In this document: positions 1-8,977 of the stretch, in pieces
Layout of the letters: each line of letters begins with the position of its first letter
How positions within the stretch are numbered: the first letter of the stretch is position 1
Assembly (NCBI RefSeq): GCF_027531025.1
Contig: NZ_JAPZQX010000004.1
Location: forward strand, 372,001 to 436,000
Direction of reading: 5' to 3'
From: Novosphingobium sp.
Lineage (GTDB): Bacteria; Pseudomonadota; Alphaproteobacteria; Sphingomonadales; Sphingomonadaceae
DNA length: 64,000 nucleotides
Position numbers and translations under genes: made by a program
Notes under the pieces: generated by a model
Databases searched by the model: none
The model's input: only the letters and a program-made list of their open reading frames with translations
What the model was told of the DNA's origin: nothing

Positions 1-1153
1 GCGTCAGTGCCAGACCGACCCCGATTGCCAGCGCCATCTTTTGTACGAAAGCATAGAGCGCGAGGTACAACGCGGAATCGTCGCTGCCGCCTTTGAGCAT
101 CCCGTAGTCGACCGTGTCGGCGATGATCGCGGGCGGCATCACCCAGATCACCGGGGTCATGAAGCCAGCCATAATGTAAACTGCAATGGCTCCGGCAAAC
201 CCGCCCTGGGGCACGAAGTGAAAGCCCTGGTGCGCCAGAAAATAGCCCATTGCGCCCAACACCAGAACCCGGTGCCGTCCAAGCCGGTTGGCCAGTTTGT
301 TCCACGCCGGCAGCGAGATCAAAGCCATCAGATATTGCGCAAGGATCAGCCAGAGGAAATCGGCCCGGCCCAACCCCAGCCCTTCAGTGACATAGAACAG
401 GATGGTCGAATTATGGAAGGCGCCGCCTAGCCAGACCACGAAGATCGCGACCAGCATGCGCAGCAGAGGCTTGTTCTTGCGCAGCAGCCCAAGCGCCGCG
501 AACAGCCCCAGCGGAGGGTGCGGTTCGAATTCGCCTTGCGGCGCAGAGCGCAGGGCGATCGGCACGGTGATCGCCAGGACAACGATGATCGTCAGCGCCA
601 GCAGCGCCAAAATCTGGCGTAATGTGGGATCGCCCTCGACAAATAGCGGCAGCACCAGCACCGGCAAGAGCGTCGCCAGGATGGTGCCGAGAATGCCGCC
701 AGCTTCCCTGAGCGAATTGATCTGTGTGCGCCCCTCATAGTCGCGCCGGATTTCCGCTCCCCACGACATGTAGGGAATGATCACGATCGCATAGGTCACA
801 TAGAAGAGCAGCGCCGCGACCATCAGATAGGTCATACCAACGTCTGCCGGTGGCTGAAAAAATGCCCAGGTCATGACCATGAAAGCCGGAACGCCAAAAG
901 CGATCCAGGGCTTGCGCCGACCCCATTTCCCGCGCGTGCGGTCAGACCAGTTGCCGATAATCGGATCGATCACCGCATCGAAGGCCCGCGCCGCCATGAA
1001 GATCGCACCCACAGTGGCAATGCTGATGCCGATCTCGGCGGCATAGAAGTTGGGGACGTAAGCGATCAGCAGCAAGTTGACGATCGACATGGCGATCATC
1101 GGTCCGGAATAGGCGAGCAAAGGCCACAGACGTGCTTGTTCTTGCTTGGTCAT
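1..1153 (-). CDS. MFS permease, GPH-like sugar/cation symporter family (partial, C-terminus cut)
   Basis: Inner-membrane secondary transporter, probably importing the substrate of module A. Translation from the ATG at 1153 gives hydrophobic helices and a RRKPWIAFGVP loop after the third helix, a hallmark of the GPH branch of the major facilitator superfamily. The frame stays open to the left edge, so the last residues lie outside the window. An AAAGGG Shine-Dalgarno lies 8 bases before the ATG. The start overlaps the stop of the dioxygenase gene (ATGA), making this the last visible gene of the GMC-ALDH-TauD-MFS operon. A second homologue sits at 35210-36547 in module B. Substrate specificity cannot be read from sequence. 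Confidence 0.85.
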   Translation of the reverse strand, partial: MTKQEQARLWPLLAYSGPMIAMSIVNLLLIAYVPNFYAAEIGISIATVGAIFMAARAFDAVIDPIIGNWSDRTRGKWGRRKPWIAFGVPAFMVMTWAFFQPPADVGMTYLMVAALLFYVTYAIVIIPYMSWGAEIRRDYEGRTQINSLREAGGILGTILATLLPVLVLPLFVEGDPTLRQILALLALTIIVVLAITVPIALRSAPQGEFEPHPPLGLFAALGLLRKNKPLLRMLVAIFVVWLGGAFHNSTILFYVTEGLGLGRADFLWLILAQYLMALISLPAWNKLANRLGRHRVLVLGAMGYFLAHQGFHFVPQGGFAGAIAVYIMAGFMTPVIWVMPPAIIADTVDYGMLKGGSDDSALYLALYAFVQKMALAIGVGLALT

Positions 1154-1989
1154 GCGGTGGCCCTTTGCTGCGGGGAATAGGGAATGACGCTTTCGCCTTT
1201 GACGGCGACCCGGTGCATCACGCGGGTCTCTGGCCAATAATCGGCCACGGCATAGTGCTGGGTCGAGCGATTGTCCCAGATCACAGTATCGCCAGCATTC
1301 CAGCTTAAGCGGACCTGGCGGTCGGGGCTTTCAGCAACGGCGAACAGGCCCTGCAGCACCGCCTCGCTTTCAGCGGCTGTGAGACCCTCAATCCGCTGGG
1401 TATATATCCGATTGACGAACAACGAGGGCTTTTCGATCTCTGGTATCCAGCGGATGATCGGGTGAATTGCAGCGATTTCCTTGCCCATTACCGTGGCAAT
1501 CAGTTCGGGCGGGCGGCCATCGAGTGGAAGCTGGTGGTAGGCGGTAAGTGGCTCGAGAAAGCGCTTCATCGGCTCGCTCAGCGCCTCATATGCGGCGGTC
1601 ATGCTTGCCCAGATCGTATTGCCGCCGCCGCCCGGTGGGGTCTCGACGCAGTGCAGGACGCAGACGCCTGCCGGTGGATCCTTGAAGGTGGTGTCGGTGT
1701 GCCAGACGTTGATGTCAGGCGGGTTGTCGCGGTCGTTGATCACCAGCGCCACCACGCGGTTTCTATCCGCGCAGCCGAACTTAGGGTGTGAATCGGGCAT
1801 CGGCTCACCAAAGGCCCGGGCAAGTTTGACCTGCCGATCGGCGCTCAGTGGCTGGCCGCGAATTACCAGCACCTGATACTCACAAAGTGCCTGCCGAAGT
1901 TCCCTCGACGTTTCGTCATCCAGATCGGCGGAAAGGTCGATCCCGGAGATCTCTGCGCCAATATGCGGGGAGAGGCAGTTCAGCTTCAT
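1150..1989 (-). CDS. TauD/TfdA-family Fe(II)/2-oxoglutarate dioxygenase
   Basis: Predicted Fe(II)- and 2-oxoglutarate-dependent oxygenase of 279 residues. The iron facial triad is visible: H97 and D99 in VWHTDTTF and H259 in ETRVMHRVAV; an arginine follows the distal histidine and probably contributes to 2-oxoglutarate binding. Family members hydroxylate the carbon next to a heteroatom: TauD acts on taurine, and TfdA cleaves the ether of 2,4-dichlorophenoxyacetate. Both ends overlap neighbours by 4 bases (ATGA), so it is translationally coupled to the aldehyde dehydrogenase upstream and the permease downstream. Module B has no counterpart; a DUF2817 gene follows its ALDH instead. A role in oxidising an alkoxyacetate-type carboxylate is inference. 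Confidence 0.85.
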   Translation of the reverse strand: MKLNCLSPHIGAEISGIDLSADLDDETSRELRQALCEYQVLVIRGQPLSADRQVKLARAFGEPMPDSHPKFGCADRNRVVALVINDRDNPPDINVWHTDTTFKDPPAGVCVLHCVETPPGGGGNTIWASMTAAYEALSEPMKRFLEPLTAYHQLPLDGRPPELIATVMGKEIAAIHPIIRWIPEIEKPSLFVNRIYTQRIEGLTAAESEAVLQGLFAVAESPDRQVRLSWNAGDTVIWDNRSTQHYAVADYWPETRVMHRVAVKGESVIPYSPQQRATA

Positions 1990-3467
1990 GGCGTGTCGCC
2001 GTAGTGGAATTCGACAGCCTGGAGCCGCGAATAGCTGTCCAGCGCCCCAAAGCCGCCTTCGATACCAAACCCGGACTGTTTGGCGGCCTCCGCACTGTGC
2101 GAAAAGCCCGCGCCCATACGCTGCACCGGTGCGGTCATGATTTTGGTCATACCGGCATCGATCCGATCGGCCATGCGGTGCGCCCGGCCAAGATCGCGGG
2201 TCCACACCGTCGCAGCAAGGCCATAGGGCGTGCAGTTGGCCAAGCGAACTGCCTCGTCTTCGCCTGAAAAGCGGGACACGGCCAGAACCGGGCCGAAGAT
2301 CTCCTGCTGGACAATCCGGGCCGAACTGTCGGTCTGGCCGATAATCGTTGGTTCGACATAGAAGCCGCCGGTCTCGGCCAGTGCGCCGCGGCCATCGCAT
2401 AAAATTTCACCACCCTGAGCCTCGGCTTCGGCAATGAAGCCTTCGACGATGTCCTTTTGCCGGGCACTGGCCAGCGGCCCGAAGCGTGTTTCGGGATTTG
2501 AAGGATCGCCCGCCTTGGTCGCCTTGGCCATGGTCACGATGCGGCTCACAAGCGCGTCATAGATCGGTGCCTCTACATACAAACGCGAACGCGCGACACA
2601 GATCTGCCCCTGGTTCTGCATCGCACCACCCAGGATTGCCGCGGCAATCGCATCCAGATCCTGCCCGGCCATGTCGGCAAAGACCACTTCCGGGGATTTG
2701 CCACCGCATTCCAGCAGCACCGGCTTGAGCGTGCTTTCGCCCACTGCCCGCATGATCGCCTTGCCGGTTGCGGTCGAACCGGTGAAGGCCACCATGTCGA
2801 TGCCGCCATGGCGGACAAGAGCATCGCCGGTAGCACCGTCGCCCTGCACCAAATTGAGCACGCCGGGCGGCAGCCCCGCTTCCATGGCCAACTCGGCAAT
2901 GATCGAAGCTGAGCCGGGCGACAACTCCGACGGTTTGACCACCACGGTATTGCCCGCCGCCAGCATCGGCGCGATTTTCATCATCAGGTTGATTGCCGGG
3001 AAATTCCACGGAATGATCGCGCCGATCACGCCGCGCGGCCGGCGAACCTGCATCTCAAAAGCACCAGCATCGGTCGCGGGAACCGCCCCGCGCGGCCATT
3101 TGTCAACCGCTTCGCCGTAATAGCGGGTGAACCCGGCGGCGACCATGCCGGCCTCGAACATCCCGGCACCCATCGGCTTGCCCATGTCGCGGCAATCGGC
3201 CGCCGCAATCCGTGGCGCATTGGCTTCGATCAGACCAGCCAAGGATTTGAGCATCCCGGCCCGGGCTACCGGCGGCAGCGCGCTCCATACCCCGTCAAAC
3301 GCCCTGCGCGAGGACAGGACCGCCCGATCAACCGCTTCAGTCCCGGCCGCAGCAAACTCGCCTGATTTCTTTCCGCTCGCCGGGTCAATCTGCGCAATGA
3401 TCCGCTGCGAGGCCGGGTCAATGCGCTGCCCGTCGATCAAGGGTGTCAGGTCGATTCTATCGCTCAC
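1986..3467 (-). CDS. NAD(P)-dependent aldehyde dehydrogenase, module A
   Basis: Cytoplasmic aldehyde dehydrogenase of 493 residues, full length for the superfamily. Visible catalytic residues are N155 in PWNFPAIN, K178 in VVKPSEL, E253 in LLECGGKSPE and nucleophile C290 in NQGQICVARS. It probably oxidises the aldehyde made by the GMC dehydrogenase encoded just upstream. The start is GTG at 3467, sharing bases with the TGA of that gene (GTGA); its own stop overlaps the dioxygenase start. The paralogue at 32100-33590 has the same motifs and a similar length (496 residues). The organisation matches the PegC-type aldehyde dehydrogenase of polyether-degrading sphingomonads, but the substrate is not established. 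Confidence 0.9.
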   Translation of the reverse strand: MSDRIDLTPLIDGQRIDPASQRIIAQIDPASGKKSGEFAAAGTEAVDRAVLSSRRAFDGVWSALPPVARAGMLKSLAGLIEANAPRIAAADCRDMGKPMGAGMFEAGMVAAGFTRYYGEAVDKWPRGAVPATDAGAFEMQVRRPRGVIGAIIPWNFPAINLMMKIAPMLAAGNTVVVKPSELSPGSASIIAELAMEAGLPPGVLNLVQGDGATGDALVRHGGIDMVAFTGSTATGKAIMRAVGESTLKPVLLECGGKSPEVVFADMAGQDLDAIAAAILGGAMQNQGQICVARSRLYVEAPIYDALVSRIVTMAKATKAGDPSNPETRFGPLASARQKDIVEGFIAEAEAQGGEILCDGRGALAETGGFYVEPTIIGQTDSSARIVQQEIFGPVLAVSRFSGEDEAVRLANCTPYGLAATVWTRDLGRAHRMADRIDAGMTKIMTAPVQRMGAGFSHSAEAAKQSGFGIEGGFGALDSYSRLQAVEFHYGDTP

Positions 3468-5086
3468 GCGGCTTCACTCCTTGCTTGGCTATCCTCGCGG
3501 ATCATGTCCGCCGCTTTTTCACCGATCATGATACAGGTGGCATTGATGTTGCCGGCCGGGATTGCCGGGATGATCGAGGCATCCGCAACCCAAAGTCCGT
3601 CGAGACCTTTAACCCGCAAACGGGAGTCGACGACGCCGTCGGCCCCCGGGGCCATCTTGCAGGTGCCGCTGGGGTGGTACATCAAGAACCCGGCTTCACG
3701 AATATATTGGGCAAGCCCGGCATCGCTCGTGTCCGCAGGTGAGACGATGCGCGAAACAAACGGTGCCAGGGACGGGGCCTTGAGCACGTCTAAGGCGATC
3801 CTGAGGCCAGCACTCAAACGCGCAACATCGGCGTCCTCCGCAAACAACTGATGATCAATGACCGGCGGATCAGCTGGGTTGGCGGAATTGATCGTGATCG
3901 ATCCGCGCGACAAAGGCCGACACAGACCCACTGCCAGTGCCATTTGCGGCCGTGAAATGCGTTTCGCCTTGCCAGCGACAATTTCATGGGCAGACGGCGA
4001 AAGGATGATCTGAATGTCGGGAGCTGCAAGCCCGTCTTCGGTGCGGACAAAGGCCTGGGCATGCCCGATTGGTGTGCTGAGCGGTCCCTTCCGGTTCAGA
4101 ACATAGTTGAGCGCGTGGATCGGCGAGCGGATGGGGCCCTGATCACTGGTCAGCGTCGGGATCGTAACTTCGAACTCGACCGTTGCGCCTGAATGCTCCA
4201 TCAAGTCGGCACCCACGGCTGGGTTGTCGACAATTGTGGTAATGCCATGCTGGCTGAGCGTCTTTGTGGGCCCAATCCCTGACAGCATCAGCAGTTTGGG
4301 CGATGCGATAGCGCCGGCACTCAGGATCACCCCGCGTGCAGCCTTTGCCGTATGGCCCACCCCCCCAGTGTTGTAGCGAACACCGCTGGCCCGGCCGTTC
4401 TCGATTTCTATCCGTTCAACCATGGCGCCGGTTCGAATCGACAGATTGGCCCGGCCGCGGGCAGGGTCAAGATAGGCCGCCGCCGTACTGTGACGCGCGC
4501 CGCGTCGCTGCGATGCCTGGCATATTCCCGCGCCTTCACGCTTTGCGCCATTGAGATCATCCGATCGGCCATGGCCGAGCTCGTCGAAAGCGGCAATGAA
4601 CGGACCAACCAGCGGGTGGGGCGAGCGGGGCTGTTCGACCGACAGCGGACCGCTTCCGCCGCGTTGGTCATTCGCCCCGGTATCGCTGGACTCGAGTCGC
4701 CGAAAATAGGGCAGCACATCGTCATGGCTCCAGCCGCGATTGCCCGATTGCGCCCAGAGATCGTAGTCATAGGCGTGGCCGCGCACGAACATCATGCCGT
4801 TGAGTGAACTGCCGCCACCAAGCATCTTGCCGGCGGGCCACATGTCGATACGCCCGCCTCGCGACGCATCAGGCTTGGCAAAATAGTGCCAGTTCATGTC
4901 AGGCCGCGGGAACGAGAACATCATGAAAGCTGGAACGCTGACGAACGGGTGTCGGTGATCGCGCCCCGCTTCAAGCAGCAGCACGCGGCATTTGGGATCT
5001 TCGGACAGGCGCGCGGCGATCACCGCGCCGGACGAACCCGCGCCGACAACAATGAAATCCCACTCTTCACTGCTTGTCCGCTTCAT
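3464..5086 (-). CDS. GMC-family FAD-dependent alcohol dehydrogenase, module A
   Basis: Glucose-methanol-choline oxidoreductase of 540 residues, first gene of the minus-strand operon. The N-terminal FAD fold shows GAGSSG at residues 15-20 and LLLEAGRD near 40; the C-terminal catalytic region shows MYHPSGTCKM, with the conserved active-site histidine, and GNINATCIMIGE. The frame is open far upstream (to 5620), but homologous sequence starts at MKRTSS, so ATG 5086 is chosen. Enzymes of this type oxidise primary alcohols and pass electrons to quinones, cytochromes or oxygen; PegA, the polyethylene glycol dehydrogenase, belongs here. A diheme cytochrome c gene at 10582-11226 could supply an acceptor (inference). 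Paralogue: 33587-35206. Confidence 0.9.
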   Translation of the reverse strand: MKRTSSEEWDFIVVGAGSSGAVIAARLSEDPKCRVLLLEAGRDHRHPFVSVPAFMMFSFPRPDMNWHYFAKPDASRGGRIDMWPAGKMLGGGSSLNGMMFVRGHAYDYDLWAQSGNRGWSHDDVLPYFRRLESSDTGANDQRGGSGPLSVEQPRSPHPLVGPFIAAFDELGHGRSDDLNGAKREGAGICQASQRRGARHSTAAAYLDPARGRANLSIRTGAMVERIEIENGRASGVRYNTGGVGHTAKAARGVILSAGAIASPKLLMLSGIGPTKTLSQHGITTIVDNPAVGADLMEHSGATVEFEVTIPTLTSDQGPIRSPIHALNYVLNRKGPLSTPIGHAQAFVRTEDGLAAPDIQIILSPSAHEIVAGKAKRISRPQMALAVGLCRPLSRGSITINSANPADPPVIDHQLFAEDADVARLSAGLRIALDVLKAPSLAPFVSRIVSPADTSDAGLAQYIREAGFLMYHPSGTCKMAPGADGVVDSRLRVKGLDGLWVADASIIPAIPAGNINATCIMIGEKAADMIREDSQARSEAA

Positions 5087-5293
5087 ATCCGTCCCGTCTT
5101 GCATCGCTTTATGCGCACATATGCTTCTCAGGCTCCTGCTTAGGCGCATTGCGTGCAAGCCGATTATTCGAAAACACCAAAAACGCTTTGCATTTGCCTT
5201 CATTGCGGCTGGACCTGACGAGCAATGCTGGCGCCCATCGCAAGAAAGGGATAGCCTTGGCGGCACAGCCAGCTCCGGGGAGGTCAAGGCAGC
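5087..5293. promoter_or_regulatory. Divergent promoter region between module A operons
   Basis: This 207-base gap separates the leftward GMC-ALDH-TauD-MFS operon from the rightward araC-type regulator operon and must hold promoters for both. It contains TTATGC at 5109-5114 (GCATAA on the minus strand), an element that recurs before other catabolic genes here (11300, 17346, 21741, 39073). A GGAG followed by GGTC near 5278-5284 serves as ribosome binding site for the TTG start at 5294. Promoter hexamers are not clear enough to place. Confidence 0.4.
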
Positions 5294-6319
5294 TTGGGAA
5301 ATCCCTACACGATTGAACCAAAATTGAGACTCTGGTCGGGCCGCCCGGATGCCCTTTCGCGCGACTATGATCCTGATCTGGTGCAGCCTTGGCGCCCCGA
5401 ATACGGCTTGCGGCTGAAACCGACCGCATGGGCAGCCGAGGGCTTTCGCGAGATTACCGATATTGAAGACGGTTTCACGGTGGTGATCGGCGATATCACT
5501 CACCTTGAAGACGCATTGCAGCGCCGCACTAGCCAAAATGCCCTGAATTTCCACTTTCGCCTGTTGGGAAGCAGCAGCATCGAAGTTGAAGGCGAAGAGC
5601 CGATGACCGTGCACCAGCAAACCCTAATCCTGCTGCTTAGCCCGGACGGGATCGCCAAGACCGAACGGTTCTTCTCGGGCGAGCACGAACAATCGGTGAC
5701 GATTTGCTGCCAGCCTGAATTCATTCTGAAACGCTTTCACGATTCGGGCGACAAGATGCCCAAGATTCTGAAGACTTGCCTTGAAGGCGAAACCGGACAG
5801 CCGATCTTCGCCAGCACCGCGCTCAACGTGCAAATGGCATCCGCGGTCAAGGCGTTGGTTGAAAACGAGTTCGAGCACGATTTTCGCCGGGTTTTTGTTG
5901 AGGCCAAGGCGCTGGAATTGTTGCTGCTTTCGCTGGTTGCCTTAAGCGAATGCGAGGACAGGCTTGAGCGCGGGTTCGTGCCACTGGGCCAACGTGATAC
6001 AGAGCGGGTTGCTATTGTCCGCAAATCGCTCGACGATCACTTTCTTGACCCCCCATCGATTACCCAACTGGCCCGCGAAGTGGGCGTGAACGAAGCCAAA
6101 CTGATGCATCTGTTCAAGCAACAGGTAGGGGAAACGATCTTCAACTATTCGCAGCGCCTCAAGATGGAACATGCCAAGACCTTGCTTGAAACGACCGAGG
6201 AATCGATCACCGAAATCGCTTTCGAGGTCGGGTATGAATACTCCAGCAACTTCACGACTGCTTTCCGCCGCCATTTCGGCGTAACCCCCAAAACCGCAAG
6301 GCAGGCAGCAGCACGGTAG
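5294..6319 (+). CDS. AraC-family transcriptional regulator, module A
   Basis: Likely activator of module A. The 341-residue protein has a divergent N-terminal sensor region and a C-terminal AraC/XylS DNA-binding domain (about residues 240-341) with two helix-turn-helix motifs, the second ending in FTTAFRRHFGVTPKTAR. The only long frame begins at TTG 5294, preceded by GGAG about 11 bases upstream; a second TTG at 5324 is possible. It lies between the leftward GMC operon and the rightward acuI-ligase-thiolase-DUF35 genes, 61 bases before the latter. The regulator at 39193-40197 shares the same layout and domain order. PegR of the peg operon is also AraC-type. The effector is unknown. Confidence 0.85.
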   Translation: MGNPYTIEPKLRLWSGRPDALSRDYDPDLVQPWRPEYGLRLKPTAWAAEGFREITDIEDGFTVVIGDITHLEDALQRRTSQNALNFHFRLLGSSSIEVEGEEPMTVHQQTLILLLSPDGIAKTERFFSGEHEQSVTICCQPEFILKRFHDSGDKMPKILKTCLEGETGQPIFASTALNVQMASAVKALVENEFEHDFRRVFVEAKALELLLLSLVALSECEDRLERGFVPLGQRDTERVAIVRKSLDDHFLDPPSITQLAREVGVNEAKLMHLFKQQVGETIFNYSQRLKMEHAKTLLETTEESITEIAFEVGYEYSSNFTTAFRRHFGVTPKTARQAAAR

Positions 6320-6380
6320 TGCGCGCAAATTGCAAAGCACTTCGCCGCAACACCATAAGCGGGACCGCTGAGGTGGGCCT

Positions 6381-7415
6381 ATGCAACAGACTGGACACGA
6401 TTATGAAGAGGGCTCGCCAGTGGCGGAAAAATTCAACGCAATCCTGATCGAAGATGTCGACGGCAAGCCGCGGGCTGGCTTGACCCAGCTTTCAACCGAG
6501 CAGTTGCCGGATGAAGCGGTTCTGGTTCGCGTTTCGCATTCAACTCTGAACTACAAGGATGGCCTTGCCGTTTCGGGAAAGGGCCGGATCGCGCGCAGCC
6601 TGCCGATGGTTGCGGGCATCGATCTGGCGGGCACGGTTGAGGAATCGTCGGATCCGGCCTGGCAGAAGGGCGACCGGGTGCTGGTCAACGGCTTCGGGCT
6701 GTCAGAGAAGTACTGGGGCGGCTATAGCCAGTTTGCGCGCATGAAGCCCGAGTGGCTGGTTCGGATTCCCGACGGCTTGTCGGCCGAGGAGGCCATGGCC
6801 ATCGGCACTGCCGGCTACACATCGATGCTCTGCGTATTGGCGATCGAGGACCATGGGACCAAACCGGGCGACGGCCCGGTTCTGGTCACGGGTGCCTCTG
6901 GCGGGGTCGGCTCGGTTGCGGTCATGCTGCTGGCGGCCTTGGGCTATGATGTCGTCGCCGCAAGCGGCCGGACGCAAGAGAACGAGGGCTTCCTGCTGGA
7001 TCTCGGCGCTTCAAGGCTGATCGGCCGCGAAGAACTGGCGCGCGCAGCCAAGCCGCTTGAAGCCGAAACCTGGGCGGCAGTGGTTGACAGCGTCGGAGCC
7101 GAGGTGCTGGCAACCGCGCTGGCGCAAACGCGCTATGAAGGCATCGTTGCGGCATGCGGGCTAGCCGGGGGGACTGGCCTGCCAACCTCGGTCATGCCCT
7201 TCATCTTGCGCGGCGTGACCTTGCGCGGGATTGACTCGGTGATGGCATCCCAAGCGCGGCGGCAGCGTGCCTGGAACCGCTTAGCGCAGTTGGTCGACAA
7301 GGCCCGCCTGGCCAGCATCTATTCGGTCGAGCCGATGAGCGAGGTTCCGCGCCTGGCCAGCGACATCATCGATGGCAAGATTCGCGGCCGGGTCGTGGTT
7401 GACGTGAACGCCTGA
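6381..7415 (+). CDS. AcuI/YhdH-like MDR-family NADPH oxidoreductase, module A
   Basis: Zinc-independent medium-chain dehydrogenase/reductase resembling acrylyl-CoA reductase AcuI (YhdH/YhfP group), 344 residues. Diagnostic stretches are STLNYKDGLAVSGKG, GIDLAGTVEESS and the Rossmann motif VTGASGGVGSVA near residue 170. AcuI-type enzymes reduce a 2,3-double bond of a short acyl-CoA with NADPH. The ATG at 6381 has GAGG upstream, but the GTG at 6420 also has a good site (GAAGAGGG) and gives an N-terminus matching the paralogue at 29998-30987, so the shorter start is plausible. It is the first enzyme gene after the AraC gene, 26 bases before the ligase gene. Confidence 0.85.
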   Translation: MQQTGHDYEEGSPVAEKFNAILIEDVDGKPRAGLTQLSTEQLPDEAVLVRVSHSTLNYKDGLAVSGKGRIARSLPMVAGIDLAGTVEESSDPAWQKGDRVLVNGFGLSEKYWGGYSQFARMKPEWLVRIPDGLSAEEAMAIGTAGYTSMLCVLAIEDHGTKPGDGPVLVTGASGGVGSVAVMLLAALGYDVVAASGRTQENEGFLLDLGASRLIGREELARAAKPLEAETWAAVVDSVGAEVLATALAQTRYEGIVAACGLAGGTGLPTSVMPFILRGVTLRGIDSVMASQARRQRAWNRLAQLVDKARLASIYSVEPMSEVPRLASDIIDGKIRGRVVVDVNA

Positions 7416-7441
7416 TCGGTACCGAATTCGGAGTAACAAGC

Positions 7442-8977
7442 ATGGCCCACAAGGCACTTGACGGGATTATCAGCGGTGATCGCCATGCATCACTCGATGA
7501 ACTACGTCGACGCACCGCAAAGGCTGCATCGGCGCTGCACGAGGCCGGCATCTGGCAGGGCGATCGGGTCGCCCTGCTTTTGCGCAATGACATCGCCTTC
7601 TTTGAAGCAACGATGGCAGCCTCGGTGCTTGGAGCAGTCACGGTGCCGCTCAACTGGCACATGACGGCCGATGAAATCGACTACATCCTGAACGATTGCG
7701 AGGCCAAACTCGTGATCGCCCATGCCGATCTGGTCGATGAGGCGCTGATCTCGGTCTGCGCCGGACGCGAACTGGTCGTGGTCGAAACTCCGCCTGAAGT
7801 GTCCGGCCAATACGATGCTTCGCGCCCAACCCGCCTATCAAATGCCCTCCCGATCTGGGGCGACTGGATCGAGGGGCATGAGGCCTGGGACCGGCCAAGC
7901 ATGCAGGTGACTGGGCCGATGTTCTACACCTCGGGCACGACCGGGCAGCCCAAAGGGGTCAAGCGTTTGCCGATTTCGCCCGATGCGGTGAAAGCGGTTA
8001 TGCACCGCGCGGCGGTTTCGTTTGGCATTGGCAGCGGTGAAGTTCGCTCGGTGATGACCGGACCACTTTATCACAGCGCACCCAATGCTTACGCCATGCA
8101 GGTCGTCGGTGAAGGTGGGTTGCTGGTACTGCAATCGAAATTCAACCCGCTTGAATTGCTCGAGCTGATTGAAAAGTACCGAATTACCAACCTGCACATG
8201 GTGCCAACGATGTTCGTCCGCCTGCTGGCACTCGGCGATGACGACAAGCGCCGTTTCGACTTCTCCAGCCTGCGCCATGTTGTTCACGGCGCGGCACCGT
8301 GCCCACCCGATGTGAAGCGCGCAATGATCGAATGGTGGGGTCCGGTAATCCACGAATACTACGCAATGACCGAGACTGGCTTCATTGCGATCTCGAACAG
8401 CGAAGACTGGCTGCGCTACCCTGGCAGTGTTGGCCATCCGGCTCCGGGGGTCACGATCCAGACCCGCCGCGATGACGGCAGCCAATGTGATCCTGGCGAG
8501 CCCGGTGAGATTTTCGTTCATTCCGAAACAACCGGCCATGTGGCCTACCACCGTGCCGAGCAGAAGACGGCCGAACTGCGCCATGGCGATTTCGTAGCGA
8601 CCGGGGATATTGGCTATCTCAACGAGGACGGCTTCCTGTTCATTTCCGATCGCAAGACCGACATGGTCATTTCCGGAGGAGTGAACATTTACCCGGCTGA
8701 GGTCGAGCAAGCGCTGATCGGCATGCCTGGGGTGAGCGATTGCGCGGTGTTTGGTGTGCCGCACCCCGAATTCGGCGAGCAGCTCGTGGCTGCGGTCCAG
8801 CCAAGCGAAGGCGCAGAGATTGGCGAGGGTGCGGTGCAGGCTTTCCTCAAGGAACGGATCTCGTCGTACAAGGTGCCGCGGATCATCCGCATCTGCGACA
8901 CGTTCCCGCGCGAGGATTCGGGCAAGGTCAAGAAGCACAAGCTGCGCCAGACCCTGTTTGGCGAAATCGCTGCCTGA
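7442..8977 (+). CDS. AMP-dependent acyl-CoA synthetase, module A
   Basis: ATP-dependent acid:CoA ligase of 511 residues (ANL superfamily). The phosphate-binding loop MFYTSGTTGQPKGVKR lies near residue 160, the adenylate motif YYAMTETGF near 305, and the hinge/C-terminal motif TGDIGYLNEDGFLFISDR near 385, followed by GGVNIYPAEVE. The catalytic lysine is probably in the C-terminal EDSGKVKKHKL. It would activate the carboxylate produced by the GMC and ALDH enzymes. Its stop codon directly abuts the start of the thiolase-like gene (TGAATG), implying coupled translation. The module B paralogue (28453-29988) also has exactly 511 residues. PegE of polyether degraders is the same enzyme class; substrate is unknown. 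Confidence 0.9.
   Translation: MAHKALDGIISGDRHASLDELRRRTAKAASALHEAGIWQGDRVALLLRNDIAFFEATMAASVLGAVTVPLNWHMTADEIDYILNDCEAKLVIAHADLVDEALISVCAGRELVVVETPPEVSGQYDASRPTRLSNALPIWGDWIEGHEAWDRPSMQVTGPMFYTSGTTGQPKGVKRLPISPDAVKAVMHRAAVSFGIGSGEVRSVMTGPLYHSAPNAYAMQVVGEGGLLVLQSKFNPLELLELIEKYRITNLHMVPTMFVRLLALGDDDKRRFDFSSLRHVVHGAAPCPPDVKRAMIEWWGPVIHEYYAMTETGFIAISNSEDWLRYPGSVGHPAPGVTIQTRRDDGSQCDPGEPGEIFVHSETTGHVAYHRAEQKTAELRHGDFVATGDIGYLNEDGFLFISDRKTDMVISGGVNIYPAEVEQALIGMPGVSDCAVFGVPHPEFGEQLVAAVQPSEGAEIGEGAVQAFLKERISSYKVPRIIRICDTFPREDSGKVKKHKLRQTLFGEIAA

Noticed and set aside
1990..2400. N-terminal extension of the dioxygenase frame up to 2400.
   Set aside because: It reads through the end of the aldehyde dehydrogenase gene in another frame; the conserved sequence begins at ATG 1989 in an ATGA overlap.
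5087..5620. N-terminal extension of the module A GMC dehydrogenase to 718 residues.
   Set aside because: The extension runs antisense through the AraC gene, has no GMC homology, and the FAD motif lies at the normal distance from ATG 5086.
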